Shown: piece by piece, positions 1 through 9,457 of the stretch
Numbering within the stretch: the first letter of the stretch is position 1
Layout of the letters: each line of letters starts with the position of its first letter
DNA from: Aliivibrio fischeri
Lineage (GTDB): Bacteria > Pseudomonadota > Gammaproteobacteria > Enterobacterales > Vibrionaceae
Length of the DNA: 64,000 bases
NCBI RefSeq assembly: GCF_009727955.1
Contig: NZ_WOBR01000004.1
Location: 683,724 to 747,723, forward strand
Direction of reading: 5' to 3'
Made by a program: the position numbers and the translations under genes
Notes under the pieces: generated by a model
Told to the model about the DNA's origin: nothing
The model's database searches: none
Seen by the model: the letters and a program-made list of their open reading frames with translations, nothing else

Positions 1-2006
1 CACCAAAAGTCGGCTAAGCTATTTTCTACAGGTGTACCTGTAGCAACTAATTTAAAATCAGCTTTTAGTCCTTTGGCTGCACGAGTTTGAAGTGCATTAG
101 GATTCTTAATATTCTGAGCTTCATCGAAAACCACAATCCCCCAGTCAATTAAACACATAGAGAACTGATAATCACGTAAAGTTTGATATGTTGTGATAAC
201 CAAACGCTCTGGTAAATCTAAACGTTCTGGTCCAAAGTGTTTTCCAACTTTTAATGAATACTTGGGTTCTAAGCTGTCATCAGATCCACTCTGACTTCTG
301 ATCTCCACACCACCCATTCGATAATCATTTAACTCAGCAGCTGATTGCAAGATGACCACATCGTTGAATGGTGAGTGTGTAAAAGTTTTATCTACTTCAT
401 CCTTCCAGTTTTCTAATAAACTCAAAGGAGCAACAATCAGTGTAGGCTTTCTAGTTTCACTACTAATTTTCTGTCGTTGATAAATATGTTCGATTGCAGA
501 TAAAGCCATAAAGGTCTTACCTAACCCCATGTCATCTGCTAACAAGGCTCCGCTAATTTTCGAGTCTGATGAGCCTTTTTGTTCAACACCTAAAATCCAA
601 CGAACACCAATATCCTGATGTGGATAAGGTGTCCGCTTGTGGTTATCCCAATTTAACTCGCCATCCCATGAAATGTCAGAAATAAGTTGTTCGACTTTAT
701 GAGAATTTTCTGACAGTTCTTCATCATTTAAATCAATATCAACAACATGTATTTCTGAACTTTCCGATTCCGTCTTAGCATCTTCTGGGTCATCTTGGCT
801 CGAGCTATCTACATTAGAGTTCGATATTTTATGGCCAATTTCTTTTAAAACCTTATCAACAGCAACAGGATCACTGATATCGTATGATTTACCTTCATAG
901 TCAAAAACGGTTGCTCCAGTTTGTTGAGCATCTTCAATCTTCTTGGCCACGTTATCAAGAGTAGCTCTATCACGAATACTATCAGTCAACTTAGATATTG
1001 AATTGATTACATCAGATGCAGAGGAGACTCCAAACCAATCAATGCCTGATTCATCGGTCTCTCCAAAATAGGCGTGCTTAAATACTGTCGCGCCATGAAC
1101 CCTGATAGAAAAACCTAAATCAAGATCGACTAAGCTCGCATCAATATATGCTGTAGGGTTCTCCAAGAACGCTTTAACTTGTTTTTGAGGTATTACTCTG
1201 TTGCTAATAACTTCTTTTACAGCCATGAGCTTTTCTTCAGAAAACAAGACTATTTCATCACCCACTTTCAGAGTAACCGCGTTGTCGCTTTGCAACTGTC
1301 CCAGAACCTTTTGAATCGACTCATGGCTCGCGCTTTGCCCCATGTTTGGCGTCAATATCAGCTCGCCTTGAGAATTCAGTTCTGCTTCTACTGTGATTTT
1401 ATTTGGCGTCAGTATTCTTAGCTTTTCAAAGTGCTTTAGATTCAACTTACAACCACTCTTTTGAGCCTCTTGTAAAGAGTGTAGGTAAAGTAAGTTATCG
1501 TATTCAGATCGAGCAGACTTTTCATGGGCTTTATGTGCGTTAAAGACCATAAGCTGCTCGGGCGTTAACAGGTACTGCTCATTTTGACTAAACCGAATGA
1601 AAGGACCGTCCACTGTATAATTTAGCGTTGTTCGACCTTGCTTGGTTGTTACCGAAAGGTCAATGTTAAAGGTAGGTGTGCTAGCTTTTCCTTGAATATC
1701 AGCGTCAACGTTCCCTTTCCAAACCGGAGGTAAGCTAAACAAGTCTCTCAAATCAGAATCGAGTCTGACCGCTGTATCGGCAGGCATAATAAAGCCATCT
1801 GGGAATGAGCTTACATCACCCTGCTCTTCAAGCATTCTAAGTGCAACATATTGCGCTGTTATCCACTCATCAGCTTTACCAGCTTTAATTTTCTCTATGG
1901 TTTTCTTGGAAGTAGTAAAATCAAGGCTATCATCACAGACTAACTCAAATTGAGATGACTTATCTAAACCAGAAAAAAACTTACTGATTAAAGAGGTTAA
2001 CTCCAC
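1..2006 (-). CDS. zorD: ZorD, SNF2-family helicase of type I Zorya (C-terminus outside window)
   Basis: The frame is open from a GTG at 2006 to the window edge, giving about 668 residues; the C-terminal helicase lobe lies outside. The start is inferred: an in-frame stop lies a few codons upstream, and the GTG overlaps the zorC stop by 10 bases, as expected for coupled translation. Seen in the translation: an SNF2-type Walker A (ADDMGLGKT, about residue 490), a DEAQ Walker B (about 625) and motif III (TGTPVENS) just before the edge. The first 450 residues show no motif I recognise. In known type I Zorya systems, ZorD is the DNA-acting ATPase/nuclease effector recruited after the ZorAB membrane motor senses infection. 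Position directly after zorC supports the name. The call rests on the helicase motifs plus the ZorA/B/C context. Confidence 0.85.
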   Translation of the reverse strand, partial: MELTSLISKFFSGLDKSSQFELVCDDSLDFTTSKKTIEKIKAGKADEWITAQYVALRMLEEQGDVSSFPDGFIMPADTAVRLDSDLRDLFSLPPVWKGNVDADIQGKASTPTFNIDLSVTTKQGRTTLNYTVDGPFIRFSQNEQYLLTPEQLMVFNAHKAHEKSARSEYDNLLYLHSLQEAQKSGCKLNLKHFEKLRILTPNKITVEAELNSQGELILTPNMGQSASHESIQKVLGQLQSDNAVTLKVGDEIVLFSEEKLMAVKEVISNRVIPQKQVKAFLENPTAYIDASLVDLDLGFSIRVHGATVFKHAYFGETDESGIDWFGVSSASDVINSISKLTDSIRDRATLDNVAKKIEDAQQTGATVFDYEGKSYDISDPVAVDKVLKEIGHKISNSNVDSSSQDDPEDAKTESESSEIHVVDIDLNDEELSENSHKVEQLISDISWDGELNWDNHKRTPYPHQDIGVRWILGVEQKGSSDSKISGALLADDMGLGKTFMALSAIEHIYQRQKISSETRKPTLIVAPLSLLENWKDEVDKTFTHSPFNDVVILQSAAELNDYRMGGVEIRSQSGSDDSLEPKYSLKVGKHFGPERLDLPERLVITTYQTLRDYQFSMCLIDWGIVVFDEAQNIKNPNALQTRAAKGLKADFKLVATGTPVENSLADFW

Positions 2007-3448
2007 TCTCGCACCCCATAACGTTGTTTAAAATCAATATAATCTTCATTGGAAAGCACGTCTTTAGGCGTCAGTTTAATCCCTAACCCTCTTAATGCTG
2101 TAAGTGCTTTTCGTTGCCATGAATAGCCTGCTGGAGAATGTGTTATTTTTGCTACAGCTCCAGACGATAATCGCGTCATCTGATTATTAATCCCACTGGT
2201 TAGTTGAGAATATGTTGGCCTATCAATGTTATAGTTAAAAACACAAACGGAAGGGTCAAGATAGCGGTACAACCACAAATAACAACTATGGCTTCCCTCC
2301 ACCATGTGTGCACCATTCATTTGTACATAAATTATGGATTTATCACCATCTTTAACTGTAGAGAAATTTGGCAAATGCTTCGGATCGTAATTTTTCTTCA
2401 AGTACCTTGCTGCATCCTGACTCAAATAGAGCCGGGTATTTAAAATAACCCCCGCATCAAACATCCCCTCTAAAAAACTTCTCCTAGATGGGTACATCCT
2501 CTGTAGCTCGTAATTAAATGAAGAGTATGAATAATCTTCCAACGCTTCCAAGAACAACTTTAAATCTAGTTTTGATAACCATCCACGAACAGCTTGAATC
2601 AGGTTTAATTCTAATCCCTTCCACCACTTTATGTATCTTGGGTTTGAACTTGGCACTCGTGGATCACCACCAATTGCTAGGATCACATTCATCCAAGACT
2701 CACTAATGTGAGAACCTATCGAGCGGCCAATCAAAATTCTAAGAATTTGATGCCCTAGCAAGCTTTCAGAATCATATAGAGAATCAAAAACAATCTCTTT
2801 TTGAACTTCCGCTAAAAGAGGGTGATCTTGCCCCAATGGTATCGTATTTAACTGCTCAATATAGTAAATACCTTTAGCTGCCGTCAGATAACGACCATTT
2901 GCATAGCGTTCTAGCTTCATCTCCGCAATTAAATGATCAAAATCCACATCCCTTTGGATAGCTCTTTCTGCAAGCCATTTAGGGCCATTGATTGACAATA
3001 TATTTGCATCAAACTGTTCATTATTACCTCTACGTCTTTTAGCATCCAACAGCCAGTCTGCCGTAGCTTCCAAGTCTGCCAGTCGATCATATTCTGATAA
3101 GAAATGTTGATAAAAAGACTCTATAACTAATGAGCTTGGCTTTTTTACAATTTCAGTGATCTTATTAAGCAATCGACGCGTAAAGCTGACATTTTTCTTC
3201 GCATCCGTATGTAACGAGAGAGCTAAAGCACGAACGTGTATTGAACTATCCAAAACGTCTTCAACTCTTTTTTTAGAGGCCAGCGCGTTACATACCTCTC
3301 CATATGCTGTTCTAAATTTATTATTCTCAATACCAGCACTCTTAGACAACACTTCTAACTGATTCGATAGACGTGCAAAATCCTTGATGGCTTGACCAAA
3401 AGGATTAGCTGGTAAACTAACTTTGAGCTTTTTTATATTTAAACTCAC
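1997..3448 (-). CDS. zorC: ZorC, type I Zorya component
   Basis: A 483-residue soluble protein with no membrane segment and no motif I can name from sequence alone. It is called ZorC because it lies between zorB and a SNF2 helicase, and its size fits type I Zorya ZorC (the EH-signature family). In the family model, ZorC and ZorD are the cytosolic effectors that act on invading DNA once the ZorA-ZorB motor is triggered. Its ATG overlaps the zorB stop (ATGA type, 4 bases) and its stop overlaps the zorD start, so the four zor genes appear translationally coupled. The middle of the protein is rich in aromatic and basic residues (for example WKGLELNLIQAVRGWL), which would suit nucleic-acid contact, but that is inference. 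Confidence 0.82.
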   Translation of the reverse strand: MSLNIKKLKVSLPANPFGQAIKDFARLSNQLEVLSKSAGIENNKFRTAYGEVCNALASKKRVEDVLDSSIHVRALALSLHTDAKKNVSFTRRLLNKITEIVKKPSSLVIESFYQHFLSEYDRLADLEATADWLLDAKRRRGNNEQFDANILSINGPKWLAERAIQRDVDFDHLIAEMKLERYANGRYLTAAKGIYYIEQLNTIPLGQDHPLLAEVQKEIVFDSLYDSESLLGHQILRILIGRSIGSHISESWMNVILAIGGDPRVPSSNPRYIKWWKGLELNLIQAVRGWLSKLDLKLFLEALEDYSYSSFNYELQRMYPSRRSFLEGMFDAGVILNTRLYLSQDAARYLKKNYDPKHLPNFSTVKDGDKSIIYVQMNGAHMVEGSHSCYLWLYRYLDPSVCVFNYNIDRPTYSQLTSGINNQMTRLSSGAVAKITHSPAGYSWQRKALTALRGLGIKLTPKDVLSNEDYIDFKQRYGVREWS

Positions 3449-4179
3449 TGCCCAACAATCCTCTCAAGTTCAGCAATCGATGGCTTCTTAACTGTAAATC
3501 GAATATCTATACGCCTGTTCTGACTCTTTTCTTGCTGATTCGACTCTTGTAGATTGGCACGCCTTGTCGCTGCATAGCCGCTAACAGAGAACAGTTTTGC
3601 ATGATATGCGTTTTCTAAATCACCGAGTTTAGGCGTTAAGCTCAGTTCATTTTGCCAGACATTCCAGACAGATATTGCTCGATCAGTAGATAACCCCCAG
3701 TTCCCTTTCCCTCTGTAATGGATACGATCGCTATCGGTATGCCCCTCAATAAAAACGGTATCGAGATATTGAAAGCGCGCTTTCTTCTGAATTGCAGAAT
3801 GAAGAACAACACCTATGTCCTTAACTGCTTGCTCTATGATTGCATCGTTCGGAATTGATGATTTACCTGATGCAAAAGTCAGTGTGCTTTCTGGGATCCG
3901 AATTACCGTATCGTTATCAGCAATTTCAACAATTACGTTTCTCTTCGCCAATTCATCTCGAACGTCATAAATAATGTTCTTTCTTGCTAACTCAGCTTGC
4001 TTAAGCTCTTCGATACCAGCTTCAACATCATTGGTCTTTTGAGTTAATTCAATAATCAGAGCAACAGCAGCAAGTATAAATATAACGAGCAAAGCAGACA
4101 TTAGATCCGAAAATGAAACCCAGTAGGGATTTTCTTCATCTACTGAGTTTTGTGTATGCGAACGAATACCTCTACGCAT
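3445..4179 (-). CDS. zorB: ZorB, MotB/OmpA-like stator subunit of Zorya
   Basis: A 244-residue MotB-like protein. A single N-terminal membrane helix begins with SFSDLMSALLVIFIL; Asp25 sits at the place of the proton-carrying Asp of MotB/ExbD proteins. A helical linker follows, then an OmpA-like peptidoglycan-binding domain with EGHTDSD and NWGLSTDRA (about residues 145-170) and a basic RRIDIRF tail. In Zorya, ZorA5B2 forms a proton-driven inner-membrane motor anchored to peptidoglycan that detects phage infection. The gene overlaps zorA by 8 bases and zorC by 4. A flagellar motB is excluded by the zor neighbours and by the ZorA-type partner with its long cytoplasmic tail. Confidence 0.93.
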   Translation of the reverse strand: MRRGIRSHTQNSVDEENPYWVSFSDLMSALLVIFILAAVALIIELTQKTNDVEAGIEELKQAELARKNIIYDVRDELAKRNVIVEIADNDTVIRIPESTLTFASGKSSIPNDAIIEQAVKDIGVVLHSAIQKKARFQYLDTVFIEGHTDSDRIHYRGKGNWGLSTDRAISVWNVWQNELSLTPKLGDLENAYHAKLFSVSGYAATRRANLQESNQQEKSQNRRIDIRFTVKKPSIAELERIVGQ

Positions 4180-6292
4180 GTTGGCTCACTTTATCTTGAA
4201 TTTCATCAACAACACTAGAGATAGCTCTAACTGCAGTATTCATACTCTCTGCATACTGTGTACTGCTATTAGCCCAAATTTTAAGATGCTCAGCCGTTTG
4301 TCCGTTAGCTTGTTCTGCATAATCTTCAAGAAGTTGAGTCATTTGCTCCGTTAACTCTTTAACATTGCGCTTCATTTCTGAAGTTAATTCGTTCAGGTTC
4401 TCCTTTTGTTCTGTAAGGAATTCATTCTGATTAGTACGAAGCGTACTAAACGACTGCTCAGCACTACTCAGCATACTGTTTATTTGATCTGCAATCGCAC
4501 CAAACTTGCTTGTATCTTCCAGCAACTGATCTCTTAGCGATTGAATTCGCACAACGCCTAGCTGATTTTGTTCTGCTAAATCCTTAGTGCTATTGACCGC
4601 TTCAGTAACAGCACCAGATAATTTATTGCCAGCTTCTTTAATATTAGAACCGAACACATTCATGCTATCAGCGGCAGTTCTTAACTCGTTTGCAGATTGC
4701 TGCATACTCTCTGTAGCTCGAGCTGATGCCGAAACAGAAGAATCAATGCTGTTTTGCAATTGTTTACCTTGCTCAATAATATTATTAGATGTGATTTGTT
4801 GCGATTCAGTCGCCGCTTTCACTTGAGCTAGAAGCTCATCAGTTCCAGCTTTCATCGCCTGTGTTTGATTCACAAATATATCATTACGCTCTTTTTCCAT
4901 TTTGCTAGCCACCCCATCACGTTCGGAGAACGTTTGGGTAAGTTGACCAACTTGATTTTGAACAAAATCGGTCAACACTTGGCTTTGTGCTGAAACATTT
5001 TCTACTAAATCTTTAATCGTACTTTCCATGGAGGAAGCCAATTTCTGTTCACGCTCAGAAGCAGCTGATTCTCTTTTAGTAAGCTGTTCGCCTAACTCGG
5101 AGACTTGTTTTTCTACGAACTCGGTTAGAATACGTTTTTGCTCATTACCCTGAGTAATTAGCTCAGAAACTTGTACTGAAATGGTTGAAATCAGTTCTTT
5201 CTCTCTTTCTGAAGATGCACTTTGCTGAACTTCCAATTTATTGACGAAAGCAGCCATCGAAGTACTCATTGATTCTAGCGTCTTATTTACGTTTTGAGAC
5301 GCTGAATCCATCGCCACACGTTGCTGTTCACCTTGTTGACCAAAACCATCCATGAAGGATTGAAGAACGCTTTCAAGTGCTTTTTGATTGCCGTCTGACG
5401 TTTCATCAACAAGCTTATTTATAGCTGGGGCCATAATTTTTTCCAGACTACTCTCAAGACCTTGTTGAATACCCTGTGTAGCTTGAACAAGCGATTCCTG
5501 CATTTTTTCACCAATTTTTTCAGCAAGTCCTTGTAAACTTTCTCGAGATTGCTGGCTGTTATTGGCAATAGATTGCAATTGATATTCCGCACTTAATCGA
5601 GGGAACATCCTATCTATACGGTTTTGCAAACACTTAATTTTCTTTCTAATTACTTGCTCAAGTATTTTCTCAAAAAAGTTGAATGCAACACTAAGTAAGA
5701 CACCCCAAACAGATGTCATAAATGCGATTTTTGCACCATTAATCACCCCAGCAACGCCGTTTTTCATTTCATTGACATCAACGTTGCCCGCAATGTTTAG
5801 ATCTGAAAGCCCTAGCTGCAAACCGACAAAAGTACCTATAACACCCAGTGCCGTTAAAAATCCGGGCACCGCTGCAATCATTCGGTTTTCAGTGCTACCA
5901 CCAGCTAAGCTTGAGCTATTAAAAAAGTAGTCGGCATCAAATGTGTTATGCAATCGAACCACATCGTCAGCCCCCTTTACTTCGAGTAATGTTTCATCAA
6001 ATTCAAGCCATAAGTGCCCTACTGAATCTTTCTTTTTTTCTGCTCTAAAAATCAAATCGTTTCGAACACCTGACGGAGTCGACTTCTCCGCATCATCCAG
6101 AGACTTGTTAAGCCAAACTACTCGTAGTATTGCCCGAACAAATGCAACTACTGAGCAAATTAAGAAAAATAGAGCGACGCCCCATAAAATAACCACAAAC
6201 AAAGCACTCAATTGCTCAGGTGTTTGAGGTGGTATTACATTTAGACCGCTCAAGTCTGGCCATAAGCTGGAAAGATTAAGGCTATTAGTCAT
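4172..6292 (-). CDS. zorA: ZorA, MotA-like motor subunit with long coiled-coil tail
   Basis: A 706-residue protein. The N-terminal 230 residues hold membrane helices: one near 30-55, then the MotA/ExbB-like pair beginning PGFLTALGVIGTFVGLQLGL and ending in the AKIAFMTSVWGVLLSVAFNF helix. The remaining 450 or so residues are Gln/Ser/Glu-rich helical heptads, interpreted as the long intracellular ZorA tail that transmits the signal to ZorC/ZorD. It is first of the zor set and lies 55 bases after hsdR with no terminator between, so read-through from the restriction genes is plausible. The ExbB of the heme TonB system (53.7 kb) is a short relative of the same superfamily. Confidence 0.93.
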   Translation of the reverse strand: MTNSLNLSSLWPDLSGLNVIPPQTPEQLSALFVVILWGVALFFLICSVVAFVRAILRVVWLNKSLDDAEKSTPSGVRNDLIFRAEKKKDSVGHLWLEFDETLLEVKGADDVVRLHNTFDADYFFNSSSLAGGSTENRMIAAVPGFLTALGVIGTFVGLQLGLSDLNIAGNVDVNEMKNGVAGVINGAKIAFMTSVWGVLLSVAFNFFEKILEQVIRKKIKCLQNRIDRMFPRLSAEYQLQSIANNSQQSRESLQGLAEKIGEKMQESLVQATQGIQQGLESSLEKIMAPAINKLVDETSDGNQKALESVLQSFMDGFGQQGEQQRVAMDSASQNVNKTLESMSTSMAAFVNKLEVQQSASSEREKELISTISVQVSELITQGNEQKRILTEFVEKQVSELGEQLTKRESAASEREQKLASSMESTIKDLVENVSAQSQVLTDFVQNQVGQLTQTFSERDGVASKMEKERNDIFVNQTQAMKAGTDELLAQVKAATESQQITSNNIIEQGKQLQNSIDSSVSASARATESMQQSANELRTAADSMNVFGSNIKEAGNKLSGAVTEAVNSTKDLAEQNQLGVVRIQSLRDQLLEDTSKFGAIADQINSMLSSAEQSFSTLRTNQNEFLTEQKENLNELTSEMKRNVKELTEQMTQLLEDYAEQANGQTAEHLKIWANSSTQYAESMNTAVRAISSVVDEIQDKVSQHA

Positions 6293-6347
6293 TCAAATTA
6301 TTTCCAAAATTAGTTATTTAATAAAAATATTCTTTAGTATTGGGACT

Positions 6348-9300
6348 TTACATCCCAACCATACGCTGCATGCTTTGCGTCCAAGACGCTTTAAAAGCAG
6401 GATCTTGCGCAAACAGCTTATAGAGTTCTAATTCGTCTTTACGGCGTTGAAGCATGATTTCTTTCAACATTTTATCAAACGCTAGCTCTCGCGTATGAGG
6501 GTCTGCATTGTTTTGATATTTAGCTTCGAAGTCTGGGTGATTTCGGATACTCTCAGCAATGTTCACAAACTTAACTCGTTGCTCTTCTGGTGTTGCGCTC
6601 CAACCTTGGAACCAACGTTCGTTAAAGATTTGGATGATCTCATCTAACGGGTCTTTTTCACTTTCAGGACCATGAGCTCCGCGCGGGTTCGGGTTTTGAG
6701 GATCTAACTCAGTTTCAGAGTCATCTAGCTCGATTGAATGATTAAGCTTAACCCTTTGTAACCCATAAGAGCTCAAATCGACTGAATCTAGTAACGAATC
6801 TAGTGCTTCTTTATCTGGGTCCTCAACAGAAAGTTTTGGAATCAAGAACTTCAAGAACCAGAAGAGTTTTTCCCACTGAACAACCTCATAAGGCATAATC
6901 GATGCCATCTGACCGTAGATTTTCACAAACTGCTTGGCTTTCACTTTGAAATCGATTTTTGATTCATTCTCAAGCTCTAACTCGTGGTTAAAACGCGCTG
7001 CTGCGATGTCAATGATTGGGCTTAGGTCCTGGGCATCTCTTCCTTCAAAGAAACGCTTATTGAACTCCTCAACTTCAAACCACTCATAAACACCAGTGTC
7101 GTCCATATCATCTTTTAGCTCATGAAGAACATTAACATCTGTCGCTTCAGAAAGCGTTGTCGATGTATAGAAAGGGTCGAATGCGGTTTTGATATCATCC
7201 ACTGAGTTGAAGAAATCTAACACAAACAGATCTTCCGTTTTCTTGCCGTACTTTGGCGCTGAACGGTTCAAGCGAGATAGCGCTTGCACACACAGCACAC
7301 TCGCTAGTTTTTTATCCACATACATGGCACAAAGCTTCGGTTGGTCAAAGCCTGTCAAATACTTATTGGCCACAACCAACAAACGGAAAGCATCTTGATC
7401 TACATGCTTAGGGATTGGAGAATCCGGTTCCTTTAGCTTGTAGTTCACATCAAAGTAATCTTTGGTATCACCTTCAGGGAAGCCATTAAGATCGGCTTCA
7501 GTGTATTCAATACCATCGACCTCTTTGGTTCCAGAGAAGGCAATGGCAACTTTAAATGGGTTACCTATCTTATCGAGTTGCCTTCTTAGTGATCGATAAT
7601 AGCGGATAGCTGACTCAATATTTTGAGTCACTACCATGCCTTTGCCTTTACCTTTTAGTTTCTTACCGTTAATCACATGCTTAATAAAATGCTCAAGCAT
7701 GATCTCAGCTTTGGTATCTATCGTTTCTTGGCTTGCCTCTACATACGCTCGCAAACGCTTCTGCGCTTTTTTACTGTCGAACTCAGGGTTATCTTGGATT
7801 GATTTTTCAATCTCGTAATAACTCTTATAAGTCGTGTAGTTGGCAATAACATCGAGAATGAACCCTTCTTCGATGGCTTGTTTCATCGAGTACAAATGGA
7901 AAGGAACGTAAGTTCCGTCCGCTTGTCGCTGACCAAACTTTTCCAAAGTCGTGTTTTTTGGTGTTGCAGTGAATGCAAAATACGACGCATTTCCACGCAT
8001 CTTACGTAAACGCATCGCCTGAAGGATTTTGTCCTGAGCATCTTCCTGCTCTTCCACTTCCTTTTTACCCATGGCACGGTTCATATTGTCATGAGCGGAA
8101 CCTGACTGAGAGCTGTGGGCCTCATCAATAATGACTGCAAAGCGCTTATCACTTAAATCTGCAATGCCATCAATAATGAATGGGAATTTTTGAATGGTGG
8201 TAATGATGATTTTCTTACCATTCTCAAGCGCTGACTTTAGCTCAGATGATTTAAACGCAGGCGCAACAATATTCTTAACTTCTGAGAACTCTTTGATGTT
8301 GTCTCTCAGCTGTTTGTCGAGCAAACGTCGGTCTGTAACGACAATGACCGAATCAAATAAAGGCACTTCTTTCCCTCTACTCCCTGGTAGATCATCGCTG
8401 ATAGGATAAGTTTCGATGAGCTGATACGCAGCCCATGTAATTGAGTTAGATTTACCTGAACCCGCTGAGTGCTGTATCAAATACGTTTGCCCAACACCAT
8501 TAACTGAGCAGTGATCAACCAAGCTACGCACGACATCCATTTGGTGATATCGAGGGAAGAACAACGTTCGTTTATCCAACTGCTTTTTGCTGCTACCATC
8601 AAGACGAACAAAGTGCTGAATAATATTAGCGATGCTTTCTTTACGGAATACCTCTTGCCACAAGTAAGCCGTCTTGTGACCATATGGGTTAGTAGGGTTT
8701 CCTTTACCCAAGTTGAAGCCTTTATTGAACGGTAGGAAGAATGTCTTTTTACCTGCCAATTTGGTCGTCATATAGACTTCATCAGTATCCACTACCATGT
8801 GAACCAAACAGCGTGCAAAGTTCAACAAAGGCTGTTTTGCATCTCTATCATCACGGTACTGTTTCTGACCATGATAAGCTGCATTTTGGCCCGTCCATTG
8901 GTTTTTTAACTCAAGAGTAATCAGCGGAATACCATTGATGAAAAGTACCATATCTATTTCTTCCAATGGATTTGCATTGGAATAACAAACTTGGCGAGTC
9001 ACACTAAATAAGTTGGCTGAGAAATCTTGTTTTACCTTCTCAGAGCTACTTGCAAGTGGTGCTGGATACATTAACGTTAGGAACGCGTCATCAAGTTCTA
9101 GACCCTTTTTCAGAAGTCGCAAAACACCATGGCGCTTGATCATACGATCAAAACGCTCAAGGATTTTTCTCTGCCAGTCGTGGGGGCTGGTACGTTTGAG
9201 TTTTTCTAACTCACTCGCTTGAGTATCTTCGAGAAACTGCCAAAACAAACGGGTATCTAAAGCGTACTGTTTGTCAAAGTCACTTGGAGAGCCAATAAGA

Positions 9301-9419
9301 TAAAGCTCATTATTGTAATTAAGAGGCGCTTCACCCAGTGCTAACTCTTCTTTACAAATACCAGCTAAACCTTTTTCTATTGCGGCCTCTAGCGCCTGTT
9401 CATTTGTTTTACTAACCAT
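6348..9419 (-). CDS. hsdR: Type I restriction endonuclease subunit R
   Basis: A 1023-residue HsdR. The N-terminal PD-(D/E)xK nuclease core is visible as Asp156 followed by Glu170-Leu-Lys172 (EIDMVLFINGIPLITLELKN). The translocase follows: Walker A HSAGSGKS (about 320), DEAH (VIIDEAHSSQ), motif III FTATP, and motif VI SRLNRS. The C-terminal helical region would contact HsdM/HsdS. It pairs with hsdM and hsdS upstream to cut DNA at a distance from unmethylated sites. Unusually, two DUF262 genes separate it from hsdS. The gap to the preceding DUF262 gene is 38 bases, and zorA begins 55 bases after its stop. Length and motifs are intact, so it should be functional. Confidence 0.96.
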   Translation of the reverse strand: MVSKTNEQALEAAIEKGLAGICKEELALGEAPLNYNNELYLIGSPSDFDKQYALDTRLFWQFLEDTQASELEKLKRTSPHDWQRKILERFDRMIKRHGVLRLLKKGLELDDAFLTLMYPAPLASSSEKVKQDFSANLFSVTRQVCYSNANPLEEIDMVLFINGIPLITLELKNQWTGQNAAYHGQKQYRDDRDAKQPLLNFARCLVHMVVDTDEVYMTTKLAGKKTFFLPFNKGFNLGKGNPTNPYGHKTAYLWQEVFRKESIANIIQHFVRLDGSSKKQLDKRTLFFPRYHQMDVVRSLVDHCSVNGVGQTYLIQHSAGSGKSNSITWAAYQLIETYPISDDLPGSRGKEVPLFDSVIVVTDRRLLDKQLRDNIKEFSEVKNIVAPAFKSSELKSALENGKKIIITTIQKFPFIIDGIADLSDKRFAVIIDEAHSSQSGSAHDNMNRAMGKKEVEEQEDAQDKILQAMRLRKMRGNASYFAFTATPKNTTLEKFGQRQADGTYVPFHLYSMKQAIEEGFILDVIANYTTYKSYYEIEKSIQDNPEFDSKKAQKRLRAYVEASQETIDTKAEIMLEHFIKHVINGKKLKGKGKGMVVTQNIESAIRYYRSLRRQLDKIGNPFKVAIAFSGTKEVDGIEYTEADLNGFPEGDTKDYFDVNYKLKEPDSPIPKHVDQDAFRLLVVANKYLTGFDQPKLCAMYVDKKLASVLCVQALSRLNRSAPKYGKKTEDLFVLDFFNSVDDIKTAFDPFYTSTTLSEATDVNVLHELKDDMDDTGVYEWFEVEEFNKRFFEGRDAQDLSPIIDIAAARFNHELELENESKIDFKVKAKQFVKIYGQMASIMPYEVVQWEKLFWFLKFLIPKLSVEDPDKEALDSLLDSVDLSSYGLQRVKLNHSIELDDSETELDPQNPNPRGAHGPESEKDPLDEIIQIFNERWFQGWSATPEEQRVKFVNIAESIRNHPDFEAKYQNNADPHTRELAFDKMLKEIMLQRRKDELELYKLFAQDPAFKASWTQSMQRMVGM

Positions 9420-9457
9420 AAATCCCCGTTGTTTGTTTTGATTATTCAGAGTCTTTA

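Noticed and set aside
1179-1421. 80-codon plus-strand frame inside zorD
   Set aside because: It is antisense to a well-supported helicase frame, has no recognisable domain or ribosome site, and similar shadows occur throughout the long minus-strand genes.
3445-6292. Flagellar stator genes motA/motB
   Set aside because: The MotA-like protein has a 450-residue coiled-coil tail and the pair overlaps zorC/zorD, which fits Zorya and not flagella.
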